Part shown: one piece after another, positions 33,892-43,496 of the stretch | How the letters are laid out: each line of letters begins with the position of its first letter | Position numbering within the stretch: position 1 is the stretch's first letter | Origin: Archivesica marissinica | Lineage: Eukaryota > Mollusca > Bivalvia > Venerida > Vesicomyidae | Length of the DNA stretch: 64,000 nt | Assembly: GCA_014843695.1 (NCBI GenBank) | Contig: CM026386.1 | Coordinates: forward strand, 16,579,489-16,643,488 | Direction of reading: 5' to 3' | The notes under the pieces: generated by a model | Told to the model about the DNA's origin: nothing | The model's input: only the letters and a program-made list of their open reading frames with translations | Databases searched by the model: none | Made by a program: the position numbers and the translations under genes

Positions 33892-34128
33892 TCATTCTGG
33901 ATACTGCTCAAACAGTATTTGCAAAGAACATAGAGCCAGATCAACCGCCACGGAACATGCCGTCTGATCAGGCTATATGCTGTTTGCTATTCAGATGATC
34001 TTGCTAAGACACTTGGCTATGTAGCAAACAACATAGATCCTGATCAGCATGCAGCGTCACACTGCGGCTGATCTGGATCTATGTTGTTTGCAAAAGCCTT
34101 TAAATGTATCCAGAATGAAATGGGTTAA
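33892..34128 (+). mobile_element. MITE-2, complete
   Basis: TTAA on both sides and near-perfect terminal inverted repeats CCCATTTCATTCTGGATAC (the second is its complement, GTATCCAGAATGAAATGGG). The interior has paired modules AACATAGAGCCAGATCA, CGTCTGATCAGG, ACATAGATCCTGATCAG and GGCTGATCTGGATCTATG that fold on each other. TTAA plus CCC ends fit a piggyBac-type non-autonomous element. Confidence 0.88.
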
Positions 34129-34170
34129 TACTTAATACAGTCATAATTAATATAAATATAATAATTTAGT

Positions 34171-34429
34171 TTAACCCTTTCAACACCACAGACCTCTAAA
34201 TAGGCTTACAAAAAAAAGTGTAGATCCAGATGAGCCGGCTCGTGATGAGCCGGCTCGTGACGAGCCGTCTCATCAGGATCTGCACTTTTTGCCAGTGATA
34301 TGACTATTCTTAGACATAATTACCCATTTTGATAAATGAACTTGTCCAAATGTGATTTGCTGATTCATTTATTGGTTTATGAATATCATGGACCAGTCCA
34401 TGTGAGTTACTTGGTGTTGAATGGGTTAA
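34171..34429 (-). mobile_element. MITE-1 copy with doubled hairpin arm
   Basis: TTAA-bounded reverse copy. The central part reads GAGCCGGCTCGTGATGAGCC then GGCTCGTGACGAGCCGTCTC, so one hairpin arm is duplicated. The sequences GCTGATTCATTTATTGGTTT and TAATGAATATCATGG-like differ slightly from other copies. Confidence 0.9.
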
Positions 34430-34702
34430 GCATAACTTATTAATGCAAACAAACCAGTAGGTTTATTTATATCTTACTTAAAACACACACACTTCTATAA
34501 CAAGATCCTACTACTTAAAATTGTTAATTTTGTACATGTACGCGTATGATTTAATAGAATACTCTGGTCTTTGGCAGCAGTCCAATATTAATAATAATGG
34601 ACGGCAAGTACAAAGGTATGACGTCACGACGGTGTTTTAAATATTATATTGGAAAGTGTAAAATATTTAATTTCTGTACTTATTTGAAAGCATAACAAAC
34701 TT
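34430..34702. other. Unassigned spacer with a CRE-like octamer
   Basis: The palindromic octamer TGACGTCA (the CREB consensus) occurs at 34619-34626 within ATGACGTCACGACGG. One octamer in 64 kb is expected about once by chance, and no promoter is seen next to it. Confidence 0.35.
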
Positions 34703-34958
34703 GTGGAAGTTGTGATAGCGCAGTGGTAGCGCGTTCGCTTCAGGTGCGAAAGGCTCGGAGTTTGAGCCCCACTGGAGCCATTATGATTTGTTCCCTTAGT
34801 CAAGGCATTTAAATTCCACACTGCCGCTTCTCTCTCCCTCGTGACGATGGATTCTATCAGGAATGAGGTCTCGAGAGTGATTAATATACAATAGAACTTG
34901 TTTCTTGTTCTTGTAAGAACTTGTTTCGCAATCGAGCTAAAATAAATTTGTATAAACA
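34703..34958 (+). mobile_element. SINE-C copy
   Basis: Complete, with head GATAGCGCAGTGGTAGCGCG, the CCTTAGTCAAGGCATTTAAA body and the AGCTAAAATAAATTTGTATA end. An insertion of about 25 bp (AATAGAACTTGTTTCTTGTT) near the 3' end duplicates the AACTTGTTTC part. Confidence 0.93.
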
Positions 34959-35137
34959 AAATAACATACAATTCTAAATTTCAATGGAAAAGCATACACT
35001 AAAACACGGAAAGTGAGAAATAGCTTCCAGTTGCACATCTGTGTTGTTGTTGTTGTTTTTACAGTATTTAGATAAAGTTCAACTTCACAGCCTTTCTTTG
35101 CCATAGGTGCTAGATAACTTAACAATTTATGGGTCAG

Positions 35138-35326
35138 CTAAATTATGAAGAACTTCTCTCTTTCTGTTTGAAGTGTTTCAAATGGCAGGATGTTCCACGT
35201 GTCTGGTTTTTCTGAAGTTAGAAAATTGTATAAAATGAGTGTTTTCCCAATTAGCACTTGATTTCTGATAAAAAACCCACTCCCAATTGTTTGTATCTGC
35301 ACATAATGTTGTTGTTTTTCAATCAC
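35138..35326 (-). pseudogene. Possible LINE reverse-transcriptase remnant
   Basis: A 62-codon minus frame contains DTWNILPFETLQTEREKFF. WNxLP followed by a polar stretch and F recalls the C-terminus of LINE ORF2 proteins (WNSLPxE...SFK). The match is short and could be chance. Confidence 0.22.
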
Positions 35327-35484
35327 TTTGTTCTTTGATTCCTATTTTTCTTGGAATTTATTAGAATTCTATCCGAGATTAACTACAAATAATGTGAAAA
35401 AAACATCATTCAAAAGAATTTATGGGAATGTAACGATGTAGGTAAATTATTTAGTAATATAATTATAATGTTTTAATTACATAG

Positions 35485-35690
35485 GCAGGGACTTCTGTGG
35501 CGTAGCGGGTGGGGTCGTTGAATTGAAATCACTTGCCCATCACCGCTGCAGGTTCGAATCCCACTGGGGGTATTAAATTCGTTCATGTGTGTGGAAGCCA
35601 TCCAGCCACTCAGGAACAGCCGGAGTAGCCTTATAGCCCAAGCTGTCGGTGCGACTTTAAACCCAGAAGCAAACAAACAAATAATCAAAA
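35485..35690 (+). mobile_element. SINE-A copy
   Basis: The head GGGACTTCTGTGGCGTAGCG is followed by the B-box GGTTCGAATCCCACTGGGGG, the GGAAGCCATCCAGCC body and the tail GCGACTTTAAACCCAGAAGC with an AAACAAACAAA run. Confidence 0.9.
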
Positions 35691-35780
35691 GAAATAATTA
35701 TATATACATGCACAACAAATTGATGCAGTGATTATGAAGATGTTTTGGCCTATTATGTATTTTGTTTACAATGAAAATCT

Positions 35781-35998
35781 TTAACCCATTTCATTCTGGA
35801 TACCGTTCAAACAGTATTTGCAAAGAACATAGAGCCAGATCAACCGCCACGGAACGTTCCGTCTGATCAGGCTCTATGCCGTTTGCTATTCAGATGATCC
35901 TGCTAAGACACTTGGTTATGTAGCAAACAACATAGATCCTGATCAGCATGCAGCGTCACGCAAAAGCCTTTAAATATATCCAGAATGAAAAGCTTTAA
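35781..35998 (+). mobile_element. MITE-2 copy, partly deleted
   Basis: TTAA then CCCATTTCATTCTGGATAC at the left; the right end is mutated (ATCCAGAATGAAAAGC then TTTAA). The arm CTGCGGCTGATCTGGATC is missing between GCAGCGTCACG and CAAAAGCCTTTAAAT, so only one half of the inner hairpin remains. Confidence 0.88.
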
Positions 35999-36169
35999 TG
36001 ACATTAAAATGAATGTAATCAAAAAGTAAAAAATAAAATAACTCTCTTAGCATTATCGATTATTACATTAAAATTTTATATATACAATAATTACAGCTTT
36101 ATCAAGCATTTTATTTATCTTTCGTTTGTTATCATTTGGCAATCAGAACAATAGAGTATAATTTTTTGA
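35999..36169. other. Unassigned AT-rich spacer
   Basis: No feature is visible. Confidence 0.45.
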
Positions 36170-36307
36170 GTATTTCAACTAATAAACAAGCCTTGTATAC
36201 ACTGTTTGTTGACATAACAAAATAATGTAAACAGGTTCGACATACATGCGTAATACAACTCGTGTATCCTGAATCACTAGATTTATGGTACAGATTTAGC
36301 GTTATAT
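36170..36307 (-). repeat. Dispersed repeat Rep-11, copy 1
   Basis: The reverse complement aligns with 43078-43214. Shared blocks are TAAATCTGTACCATAA, GGATACAC, GTTGTATTACGCATG, TTACATTATTTTGTT and GTTTATTTATTAGTTGAA-like. Class unknown. Confidence 0.6.
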
Positions 36308-36314
36308 CTCACAT

Positions 36315-36593
36315 TTGTGCCTATGCATATTTATTTGTAGACTAATCTTAGTTAAATTTATTATCTCTAAGCAACAGTATTACACGTTTAGTATTGACTA
36401 CAATGACAAAGAAATGTCAATTCAGGAGCGTGGATGGCCGGTATATGAAATCCTACATCCACTTTTGAAAGTCTGTAGACCACAAACACACTGTTTATTG
36501 ATTCAATATTTGTTTTCGAATGTATTCGGAAGAATTTGTAGTGACAATGCATTTATATGTGAACAATGCATTTTTTGGCTTTTTGTGATGTAA
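36315..36593 (+). other. 92-codon open frame, doubtful
   Basis: An uninterrupted frame with a fairly protein-like middle (EMSIQERGWPVYEILHP, FSNVFGRICSDNAFICEQC). There is no known domain, and no splice consensus marks it. It may be a transposon remnant since it adjoins Rep-11. Confidence 0.15.
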
Positions 36594-36643
36594 TGTCACT
36601 TTAAACATTTATACAAATGTAGTGTCGCTTTAAACATTTATTC

Positions 36644-36960
36644 CAGGGTTCATTATATTTCAGAATTTTTGGGAGAAGTGAGAAAGCGCGTGATCGCTTC
36701 TTTAAATGGTGTTCTTTAATATACTTCTGCAAAATAGGGTTAAAATGCACAGTACAACCATTAAATACAACATTTGAATAGGAGTGCTTCTTTATAAAAT
36801 GGGCCAGTGTATCTTACTAGACAAACTTTTGTTTAAAAATCGTAAAAACCAACAATTTTTTATTTTTTTATTTTTTAGGGAGAAATGGGGCCCCCAGAGG
36901 GCGAAGTCAGGGTCCCTAGGGTGACAATTTCGCCCACATCGCCCTCTAAACTGATCCCTG
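36644..36960. mobile_element. MITE-8, hAT-like
   Basis: Termini CAGGGTTCATTATATT and the complement of ACTGATCCCTG give CAGGG(T/A)TCA inverted repeats. The heptamer TTATTCC is found on both sides (36638-36644 and 36961-36967), consistent with an 8-bp hAT duplication. The conserved body GGGCGAAGTCAGGGTCCCTA and ATCGCCCTCTA recurs at 62515-62697. Confidence 0.7.
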
Positions 36961-37069
36961 TTATTCCAAAACTCATAAATTGTCAGTTTATGATAATAAT
37001 AATGTAGAAGCTGCAGGATTATTCTGAATATATTGAGCTTAAATTAATGTTGTTTTTATGTACTTTCAG

Positions 37070-37127
37070 GTTTTAAAGACTTTGCTACATGAAACAAACA
37101 GAATGGCCTAATCAGTATACCACCAAG
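37070..37127 (+). other. Candidate 58-nt exon (noncoding or terminal)
   Basis: A pyrimidine-rich acceptor, TTTTTATGTACTTTCAG, precedes it, and AAG/GTAAGG, a strong donor, follows. The only frame open from the start reads VLKTLLHETNRMA then a stop, so it would be a 3'-UTR-containing or 5'-UTR exon. Two good splice sites 58 nt apart are the sole evidence. Confidence 0.25.
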
Positions 37128-37615
37128 GTAAGGATATTACCCAGCCTTTCTGTCACCATTGGGTATTTTGTATGTGGGCATGTATTGTACATATTTATAT
37201 ACCGGACTTCAGAACAATATAATATCATCCACTGAACATACAGAGTAAAATATAGGTGGTTCAAATTGGACTGTACAAGTCACTAGCAGATCCAGGGGAG
37301 GGGGGGTCAGCTGGTGCCCGTCTCCCTTAAAATCAGTCAAGCATAGGTTCAATATGCAATGATATGCTCTCATTACATTTTGGCGAACTTTTCTCGCTCG
37401 TTAATTACAATGTAAGAACAAAAATGTGCATGTGAACAGTGTATAGATGTTATTGGAATCATTGTGTAATATTTTATGCCTTTGTTCATGGCCTATTGAT
37501 ATTATTATATATATTTCACTGTTATTTGTGACAAAACAAAACTGTGACCCCCAAAACAATGCTCCCCCTCCCGCGTGGTTGAGGCATGCCCCCAGACTCC
37601 CCATACCCAACTCAC
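37128..37615. other. Unassigned region
   Basis: A G-rich patch (AGGGGAGGGGGGGTC, near 37294) and a C-rich patch (near 37560) occur, but no open frame, array or SINE. If the flanking exon candidates are real, the sequence is intronic on both strands. Confidence 0.4.
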
Positions 37616-37800
37616 ACCTCCATAACACCAATTCCTGTAACCGCCCCTGCAAGTCTCGTCGCCTCTCTCCAGTTCTTCATATGAACGTAATTGTCCGAAA
37701 GCTGATTCAGCTGTCTACTTCCTGCTACGTTTGACTGGACCGATGTATTTATTTCGTCCAGGAGTTGACGGTCCTGATTCACACAAGTTTTATTATGTTC
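37616..37800 (-). CDS. Candidate internal exon, unknown protein
   Basis: On the minus strand, TTGTATACAG precedes an open segment of 61 codons and GT/GTGAGT, a consensus donor, follows it. The product starts EHNKTCVNQDRQLLDEIN, continues NQLSDNYVHMKNWREATRLA and ends near GIGVME. CpG-containing codons (TCG, GCG, ACG) and a helical, polar composition are unlike the surrounding AT-rich DNA. An NKT glycosylation sequon and CVNQ are near the start. I do not recognise the family. The acceptor lacks a pyrimidine tract because a SINE-C lies directly upstream, so the exon may be damaged or may begin at a later AG. Confidence 0.42.
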
Positions 37801-37805
37801 CTGTA

Positions 37806-38038
37806 TACAAATCGTGATAGCGCAGTGGATGCGCGTTCGCTCCAGGTACGAAAGGTCCGGTGTTCGAGCCCCGCTGGAGCCGTTACAATTGTGCACTTAG
37901 GCAATGCATTTAATTTCAACGTTGCCTCTTCTCTCTCCCTCGTGGCGATGGCTTCCATCAGGAATGAGGTCTCGAGAGTGATTAATATAAGTTGAAAGAA
38001 CTTGTTTCGCAATCGAGCTAAAATAAATTTGTATATAC
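37806..38038 (+). mobile_element. SINE-C copy abutting an exon candidate
   Basis: It starts CGTGATAGCGCAGTGGATGC and ends AGCTAAAATAAATTTGTATA. It lies 6 bp from the upper boundary of the minus-strand exon candidate, on the side where the acceptor's pyrimidine tract would be. Confidence 0.92.
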
Positions 38039-38265
38039 TAAGGATTGCTTGCACTCTAGAATGAATATCTTCCCATTGTGACATGAGTTGCCGTACCAGA
38101 GCGGATTACTGCTGGAAATGAAATCTCTCTTTCCTTCTGATTAATCGTTTCTTATCCATGGTTCAATTGGTATTTGGGATGACGCCTCCAGAAATATGTG
38201 AGAGTAGTGATGCAAGAATTCCCCAATTCTAGAAGCGTCATTCTTTTTTCTGATTCGGTGGTGTC

Positions 38266-38402
38266 CTCCATGGCCGAGTGGTTTAAGCTTAATCATATTT
38301 TATTGCGCTCAGAAGGTCGGTTGTTCTACCCAGGTGCTCGCCCGTGCCAGACTTCTAGAAGTGGCACCCGGGGTCTGCCTCCACCAATAATAGTTAGTTT
38401 AG
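38266..38402 (+). mobile_element. SINE-A relative, shortened
   Basis: The head GTCCTCCATGGCCGAGTGGT has a clear A-box. The B-box half is missing; instead AGAAGGTCGGTTGTTCTACC and CAGGTGCTCGCCCGTGCCAG follow, a block shared with 10180-10215 and 48880-48905. Confidence 0.75.
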
Positions 38403-38577
38403 TTTAATCATATTCTATTGCATTCATTCTATATATACAATGTACAGAACAGAACAAATGAACACACTTGTATAATTATGCATAGTATATACGAATTATG
38501 TCATTGTTGTGCACAAGAATTGTCAATAAATGTTGAGGCAAATGAGTTGGGCCACAAGTTTTAGCAACATTAGTTAC

Positions 38578-38770
38578 GGCCCTCCCGACCGAGTGGTTAT
38601 GGTTGTTCACTTCAAATCACTTGCCCTGACTGCTGTTGGTTCGAATCCCACTGGGGGTGTCGAAATCTTCCATGTGTGGAAACTATCCAGCCAGCCAGGA
38701 ACAGCCAGAGTAGCCATATAACCCAAGCTGTCGGCGACTTTAAACCCAGAAGCAAACAAACAAGCAACCA
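38578..38770 (+). mobile_element. SINE-A copy
   Basis: The head CGGCCCTCCCGACCGAGTGG is followed by the B-box GGTTCGAATCCCACTGGGGG and ends CGACTTTAAACCCAGAAGCA with CAAACAAACAAG. It pairs closely with the 35485 copy. Confidence 0.9.
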
Positions 38771-38867
38771 AAACAAATATTTATATATACATGCACATAA
38801 AATTGATGCAGTGACATGGAAAGTGATTATGTAAATGTTTTGGCCTAGGACATTTTGGCTGTCCAGC

Positions 38868-38968
38868 TGGCTTGTGTATGGTCATTGGTTCTAACTGGGT
38901 GCCTTGAACAGCTGGAGAGTCGCCATAAGATCTAAGCTGTTGATGGGACTCTAAGCCCTACAAATACA
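38868..38968 (+). mobile_element. SINE-A-related fragment
   Basis: It contains GTCATTGGTTCTAACTGGGT, AGAGTCGCCATAAGATCTAA and GCTGTTGATGGGACTCTAAG, a diverged SINE-A body and tail without the head. Confidence 0.6.
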
Positions 38969-39011
38969 AAACATCTGATTTCGTGTTTATGCATAATGCT
39001 AATACACACAG

Positions 39012-39241
39012 GAGTTTATACAAATTTTGTTTAGTTCGCACGCGAAACAAGTTCTTACAACTTATATGAATATATCTCGAGACCTCATTCCCGATGGAAT
39101 CCATCGCCACGAGGGAGAGAGAAGAGGCAATGTGGAAAGGGCACAATCTTAACGGCTCGAGCAGGGCTCAAACTCCAGGCTTCAAACTCGGGGCCTTTCG
39201 CAAACCTGAAGTGAAAGCACTACCACTGCGCTAGCACGACA
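39012..39241 (-). mobile_element. SINE-C copy, rearranged B-box region
   Basis: Reverse copy from GAGTTTATACAAATTTTGTT. A short direct duplication (CAAACTCCAGGCTTCAAACT) surrounds the B-box complement, and the TTAAATGCCTTGCC block is deleted. Confidence 0.88.
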
Positions 39242-39243
39242 CA

Positions 39244-39345
39244 ACCTGAAAGTCTGTTCATATTATTAAGGGAGAGGGGGATCAATTGGCAACCAGCAAT
39301 TGGAGTTACTGCCCAATGCATTAATCATCAGACTACTGATCTACC
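39244..39345 (-). mobile_element. SINE-B head fragment, diverged
   Basis: CTGAAAGTCTGTTCATATTA, AGGGGGATCAATTGGCAACC and ATCAGACTACTGATC follow the order of the SINE-B complement but with many changes. Confidence 0.5.
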
Positions 39346-39919
39346 TTTTAATCTTTCTACAGTAGTATTTTTTTTTTTTTTGGAGACCCAATAATTTGTT
39401 ACCTGTTTCAAGTTTTTCTCAAAATGTAAATCAAGCACATCCAGACCTCCACCTGTCACTCATAACTCATGCAAATGACCCCAGTTACTATGGTAACCAC
39501 ATGATACATTGAAACAGTATCTGAGATAAGAAAGAGGAAAAAGTGAAGATTTTGTGTTAAAAAAAAATGGTGATTTATGGATTAAACATGTGATCTGTGT
39601 TGATTGCATACATCACTTCTCTATGCATGACTGTTATCAAGTGTTTACTTGTTCAGGAGTGTAGGTCAGTCCTCTTTGATTGAAGCCAAATGGCTTTGAC
39701 TTTGTATTTGAGCAAAATACAATATTCTTTCAAAAAATTTAATTCTTGAAGTAGACTTTTCCACTACAGTTTCCCCTGGTTATTTTATTTGTTATTATTT
39801 CGAAAAACATTGGAATCAGTGTCGAAAGGAAATCATTTCATATTTAAACTTCATCTTAATTAATTGGATCAAATATTATTAGGGAGGGGCTAATGTTAAA
39901 AGGGGAACAAAGGGGAACC
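39346..39919. other. Unassigned region
   Basis: It contains an A/T-run and unremarkable AT-rich sequence. No exon or repeat is seen. Confidence 0.45.
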
Positions 39920-40170
39920 GGCACACTGGGACAGTGTTGCAGTGAATAATATTCCACTGGTCAGCATAGATAAAGTGTTGCAATGAATACTGGTCAGCAT
40001 AGATAAAGTGTTGCAATGAATACTGGTCAGCATAGATAAAGAGTTGCAATGAATACTGGTCAGCATAGATAAAGTGTTGCAATGAATACTGGTCAGCATA
40101 GATAAAGTGTTGCAATGAATACTGGTCAGCATAGATAAAGTGTTGCAATGAATACTGGTCAGCATAAATA
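39920..40170. repeat. Tandem repeat, 33-bp unit
   Basis: About seven copies of AGTGTTGCAATGAATACTGG plus TCAGCATAGATAA. The 33-bp period leaves two minus-strand frames of about 100 codons open, which are read-through. Confidence 0.94.
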
Positions 40171-40277
40171 AATCCCCCCCCCATACCAAATCACTCAATC
40201 AGTCTGCCTGTGCTGAGTAAGCCACATATTTCTGTAAATGCTATCTTGTTAGAACTGGTACCTGTACCATGGAAGAA

Positions 40278-40482
40278 TGCCATTGTGAAGGATAAGTTGG
40301 CCAGATGTTGTGTGTATCTCCGAACTCCATATTGTTTGCCCTTTCTGCCATTGTGAAGGATAAGTTGGCCAGATTTTGTGTGTATCTCCGAACTCCATAT
40401 TGTTTGCCCTTTCTGCCATTGTGAAGGATAAGTTGGCCAGATTTTGTGTGTATCTCCGAACTCCATATTGTTTGCCCTTTCA
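40278..40482. repeat. Tandem repeat, 68 bp x 3
   Basis: Three copies containing GCCATTGTGAAGGATAAGTT and CTCCGAACTCCATATTGTTT are almost identical (ATGTTG/ATTTTG differs once). Confidence 0.95.
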
Positions 40483-40607
40483 ATGATTTCATCTTAGACT
40501 CCAGCAACTCAACAGCTATCACAGCCCATTAATATCAAGGGCATGTACTAAGTAAGGCCCAATTATCAGTTTACCTAACATCACTTTTCCTGAGCAGACT
40601 CCTGCGG

Positions 40608-40767
40608 TTAACCAGTAGTTGTATTATTTGTGCACCAACCTCCGTAAGAAACTGCCAACATTTTCATATAAAGAGACACGGTCTAACCAGGGCTCAAACC
40701 TGTGATGATAGGTTACAGTGGTAAACAAATCAGTGACCATAACTACCCGACCACGGAGGCGGACATC
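40608..40767 (-). mobile_element. SINE-E copy
   Basis: Reverse copy. GGTGCACCAACC near 40635 and TTTTCATATAAA belong to the body, and the head complement (CCGACCACGGAGGCGGAC) lies at the high end. Confidence 0.85.
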
Positions 40768-40820
40768 AGTTTGTAAAGCTGAACCAGTTTTAAATAAAGC
40801 TTCTTTCTGCTAAACCTTTT

Positions 40821-41057
40821 TAGTTTATACAAATTTATTTTAGCTCGATTGCGAAACAAGTTCTTATAACTTATACTAATCACTCTCGAGACCTCATTCC
40901 TGATGGAATCCATCGCCACGAGGGAGAGATAAGAGGCATGTGGAATTTAAATGCCTTGCCTATGGACACAATCGTAACGGCTCCAGCGGGGCTCGAACTC
41001 CGGGCCTTTCGCACGTGAAGCGAACGTGCTACCACTGAGCTATCACGACTTCCACAA
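40821..41057 (-). mobile_element. SINE-C copy
   Basis: Full-length and reverse-oriented, from TAGTTTATACAAATTTATTT to GAGCTATCACGACTTCCACA. Confidence 0.93.
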
Positions 41058-41374
41058 ACCTTAAACCTTTTTAGAAACCTACTTCCACCATCCAGTTTAG
41101 TGAACACAGTATGCCATCTGTCAGCACACTTGATTAGTTGTTGTTGAGGTATATTGATCTGGTCATGTGGTCAAGAACATGTTCTCAACAAGCTGTCCAG
41201 ATTGTTGATGTTTCTGGAGTTGTACAGTTATTTTCTTGTTAGAGAAGTGTGACTGGATATTTTGATTAGATATTTGAACAGTTTCAGGTTTTTACCAGGA
41301 ATATATTTCCCAGAATAAGGAAATAGGATGTTGGGTGGAGTGTGTTTTTCTTGTACTTTGAAACTATTCCTTCC
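41058..41374. other. Unassigned region
   Basis: No gene or repeat that I can support. Confidence 0.45.
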
Positions 41375-41534
41375 TGGTCACCTCTATTAAGCAGCCAACC
41401 TGTATTAAACAGCCAGTTTTTAGATTTCCCATATGTGACTTTGTTATACATTTGACCTCTATTAAGCAGCCACCTGTGCTAAGCAGCCACTTTCTGTGAT
41501 TCCTTTGCTAGCTGCTTAACACAGGTTTGACTTG
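41375..41534. mobile_element. MITE-5 fragment
   Basis: TGGTCACCTCTATTAAGCAG through GCTGCTTAACACAGGTTTGA. The right terminus is nearly intact (AGGTTTGACT) and the left terminus is lost. Confidence 0.8.
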
Positions 41535-41705
41535 TATGTCCAAAGCCTTAAAGGGGCAGCACCTTAATTCAAACAGTCAATTGCTGTGTTGTTAATTATA
41601 GAATCACCTTAATTACATACTGGTGTAAACATATTTGTTTCTTGCCTGGATAATTGTCCATTATAAATAAATTTACTGTGAGACCAAAATCGTGAAACAT
41701 TGATT

Positions 41706-42052
41706 ACACACTTGCACGCTAGCGGCAGATAAAATCAGTTTTGCAAACAACATAGATCCTGATTAGTCGCGGTGTAATGCCGCATCTGATCAGGATCTAT
41801 GTTGTTTGCTATGCAACAAGTGTTTTAGCTCCACTATCTGAATAGCTAATAGCAAAGAGCCTGATCAAACAACATGTTCTGTGCCGTCTGATCTGGATCT
41901 ATGCTGTTTGCTATGCAACAAGTGTTTTAGCTCCACTATCCGAATAGCTAACAGCAAAGAGCCTGATCAAACAGCATGTTCTGTGCCGTCTGATCTGGAT
42001 CTATGCTGTTTGCAAAAGTGATTGTATCTGCCGCTAGCATGCAATGGGTTAA
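41706..42052. mobile_element. MITE-3 with an internal duplication
   Basis: Terminal repeats CACGCTAGCGGCAGATA and its complement, TATCTGCCGCTAGCATG, with TTAA at the right (42049-42052). The module of about 118 bp with TGCAACAAGTGTTTTAGCTC and GAGCCTGATCAAACA is present twice. Confidence 0.85.
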
Positions 42053-42502
42053 TGCAAACATTAACGACCACTACAAAATGCATTAAACGATATGTTATTC
42101 CAATATATATTGTTATATGTATGATAATCACTTTGTGTTGATTCATTATTGTTAGCAATTCACTAAGCTTCCAACATAAGCCACACACATTCATAAACCA
42201 TGCTTTCATCTCCCGTGCACATTATACATGTACACAATTCTTATTTTTTGGTATTTTTTTGGTTCTTTTTTTCTCTTTTTTTCTTATTTTCGTATTTATT
42301 TCAGATTTTATTCAGATTTTTTTACCTTTTTTTTTTACAATAAATACAACATATTTGTTACTGCCCTATCTGGGCCTGCATCTTTCCCCCAGTTGCCGCT
42401 AACTGACCGAAAATAGATTCTATTTGCTTGTGAACTACATTTGTGTTGAAACATCAAAGGCATTTGCTTCCCTTCTTATCTGGTGGAAAACTCTGTAATC
42501 AG
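42053..42502. other. Unassigned region
   Basis: It includes a T-rich block (42240-42345) with a 62-codon hydrophobic frame that is compositional. The right end supplies the pyrimidine-rich CTTCCCTTCTTATCTGG before the candidate exon at 42503. Confidence 0.45.
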
Positions 42503-42647
42503 CTGAAATTCTATACTGTCAAATTATTCTATATAAACCTGGCATTTGATTGCGCAACAAATACTGTGGGGAAATCAGATGCAGAAAGTGCAATTGTAAC
42601 TGATGAATGTGATGGAGAACAAGAGGATTTTGAAAACTACCATGAAG
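42503..42647 (+). CDS. Candidate exon with acidic C-terminal part
   Basis: An AG acceptor at 42501-42502 follows a pyrimidine tract about 20 bp upstream, and GAAG/GTATAT, a fair donor, ends it. The open frame of 48 codons starts LKFYTVKLFYINLAFDCATN and continues into an acidic stretch (SDAESAIVTDECDGEQEDFE). The acidic half looks protein-like. The acceptor is not strong, and the true start may be a later AG near 42578. No domain is recognised. Confidence 0.3.
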
Positions 42648-42674
42648 GTATATAATATTAAATTTAAATGATAG

Positions 42675-42920
42675 TTAACCCTTTGCCTGCTGAGTAAATA
42701 AAATCACATTTGCAAACAACATAGATCCAGATCAGCCGCGGCGTAGCGCCGCGTCTGATCAGGATCCATGTTGTTTGCTATTCAGCCAAGTGTTTTAGCT
42801 CCACTATCCGAATAGCAAACAGCATAGAGCCTGATCAGACGGCACGTTCTGTGCCGTCTGATCTGGCTCTATGCTGTTTGCAAAGGTGATTTTATCTGCC
42901 GCTAGCATGCAAAGAGTTAA
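42675..42920. mobile_element. MITE-3 copy at a duplicated TTAA site
   Basis: TTAA-bounded: CCCTTTGCCTGCTGAGTAAA at the left and CTGCCGCTAGCATGCAAAGAG at the right. The hairpin modules CAGATCAGCCGCGGCGTAGC and CGGCACGTTCTGTGCCGTCT are well kept. It sits in one copy of a 55-bp tandem duplication whose other copy has an empty TTAA site. Confidence 0.9.
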
Positions 42921-43024
42921 TATAAAACAAAGGAGTCTATGCTAAAGGTGGTATACTGTCGTTTAATGATAGTTAATATAAAACAAAGGAGTCTATGCTA
43001 AGGGTGGTATACTGTCGTTTAGAG
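42918..43024. repeat. 55-bp tandem duplication carrying the empty site
   Basis: TTAATATAAAACAAAGGAGT to GGTATACTGTCG occurs at 42918 and again at 42973. The preceding TTTAATGATAG of the second copy matches TTTAAATGATAG left of the MITE-3 at 42675. Confidence 0.93.
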
Positions 43025-43077
43025 ATAATTTAAATCAGATTAAGTCTAAAAATAAATATCAATAGACACAACTGTAA

Positions 43078-43214
43078 GATATAACGGTAAATCTGTGCCA
43101 TAATCTTAATGTTATGGATACACATGTTGTATTATGCATGGATGTTAACACGGCTTACATTATTTTGTTTTGTCAATAAACGTCATATACGATGTTTATT
43201 TATTAGTTGAATTA
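43078..43214 (+). repeat. Dispersed repeat Rep-11, copy 2
   Basis: It aligns with the reverse complement of 36170-36307 (GGTAAATCTGTGCCATAA, GGATACACATGTTGTATTA, TTACATTATTTTGTTTTGTC). Confidence 0.6.
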
Positions 43215-43216
43215 CA

Positions 43217-43392
43217 GTGCTTTCAAAGTAAAGTAATAATACCGTTGGAATATTACACTACTGTATCGGTAAGGCAATAATAGCTTACAGGTACTGTGAT
43301 TTATTGTTTAATAGGTTATACCTGACTTACCTATAATGCAATAGTGTATCGAGTGTTTGTTTACAACCGTTATTACTTTACTTTGAAAGCAC
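43217..43392. mobile_element. MITE-9, perfect 23-bp terminal inverted repeats
   Basis: 43217-43239 (starting GTGCTTTCAAAGTAAAGTAA) is perfectly complementary to 43370-43392. The interior (ACCTGACTTACC, AGGTTATACC) is unrelated to the other MITEs. The element abuts Rep-11, and the target duplication is unclear. Confidence 0.85.
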
Positions 43393-43496
43393 AGTACTTT
43401 CTGTGGCAAATATTTGGAAAACAGTTATTCCATATAATTTGGAAATTAAATTCTGTATACATTTTTTTTTCACTGGTGGAGTGTCGCTATAACCCA

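Noticed and set aside
34619..34626. CRE promoter element TGACGTCA
   Set aside because: One 8-mer in 64 kb is about the chance expectation, and no transcription start is apparent.
39879..40522. Minus-strand frames of about 90-101 codons
   Set aside because: They are produced by the 33-bp and 68-bp tandem repeats.
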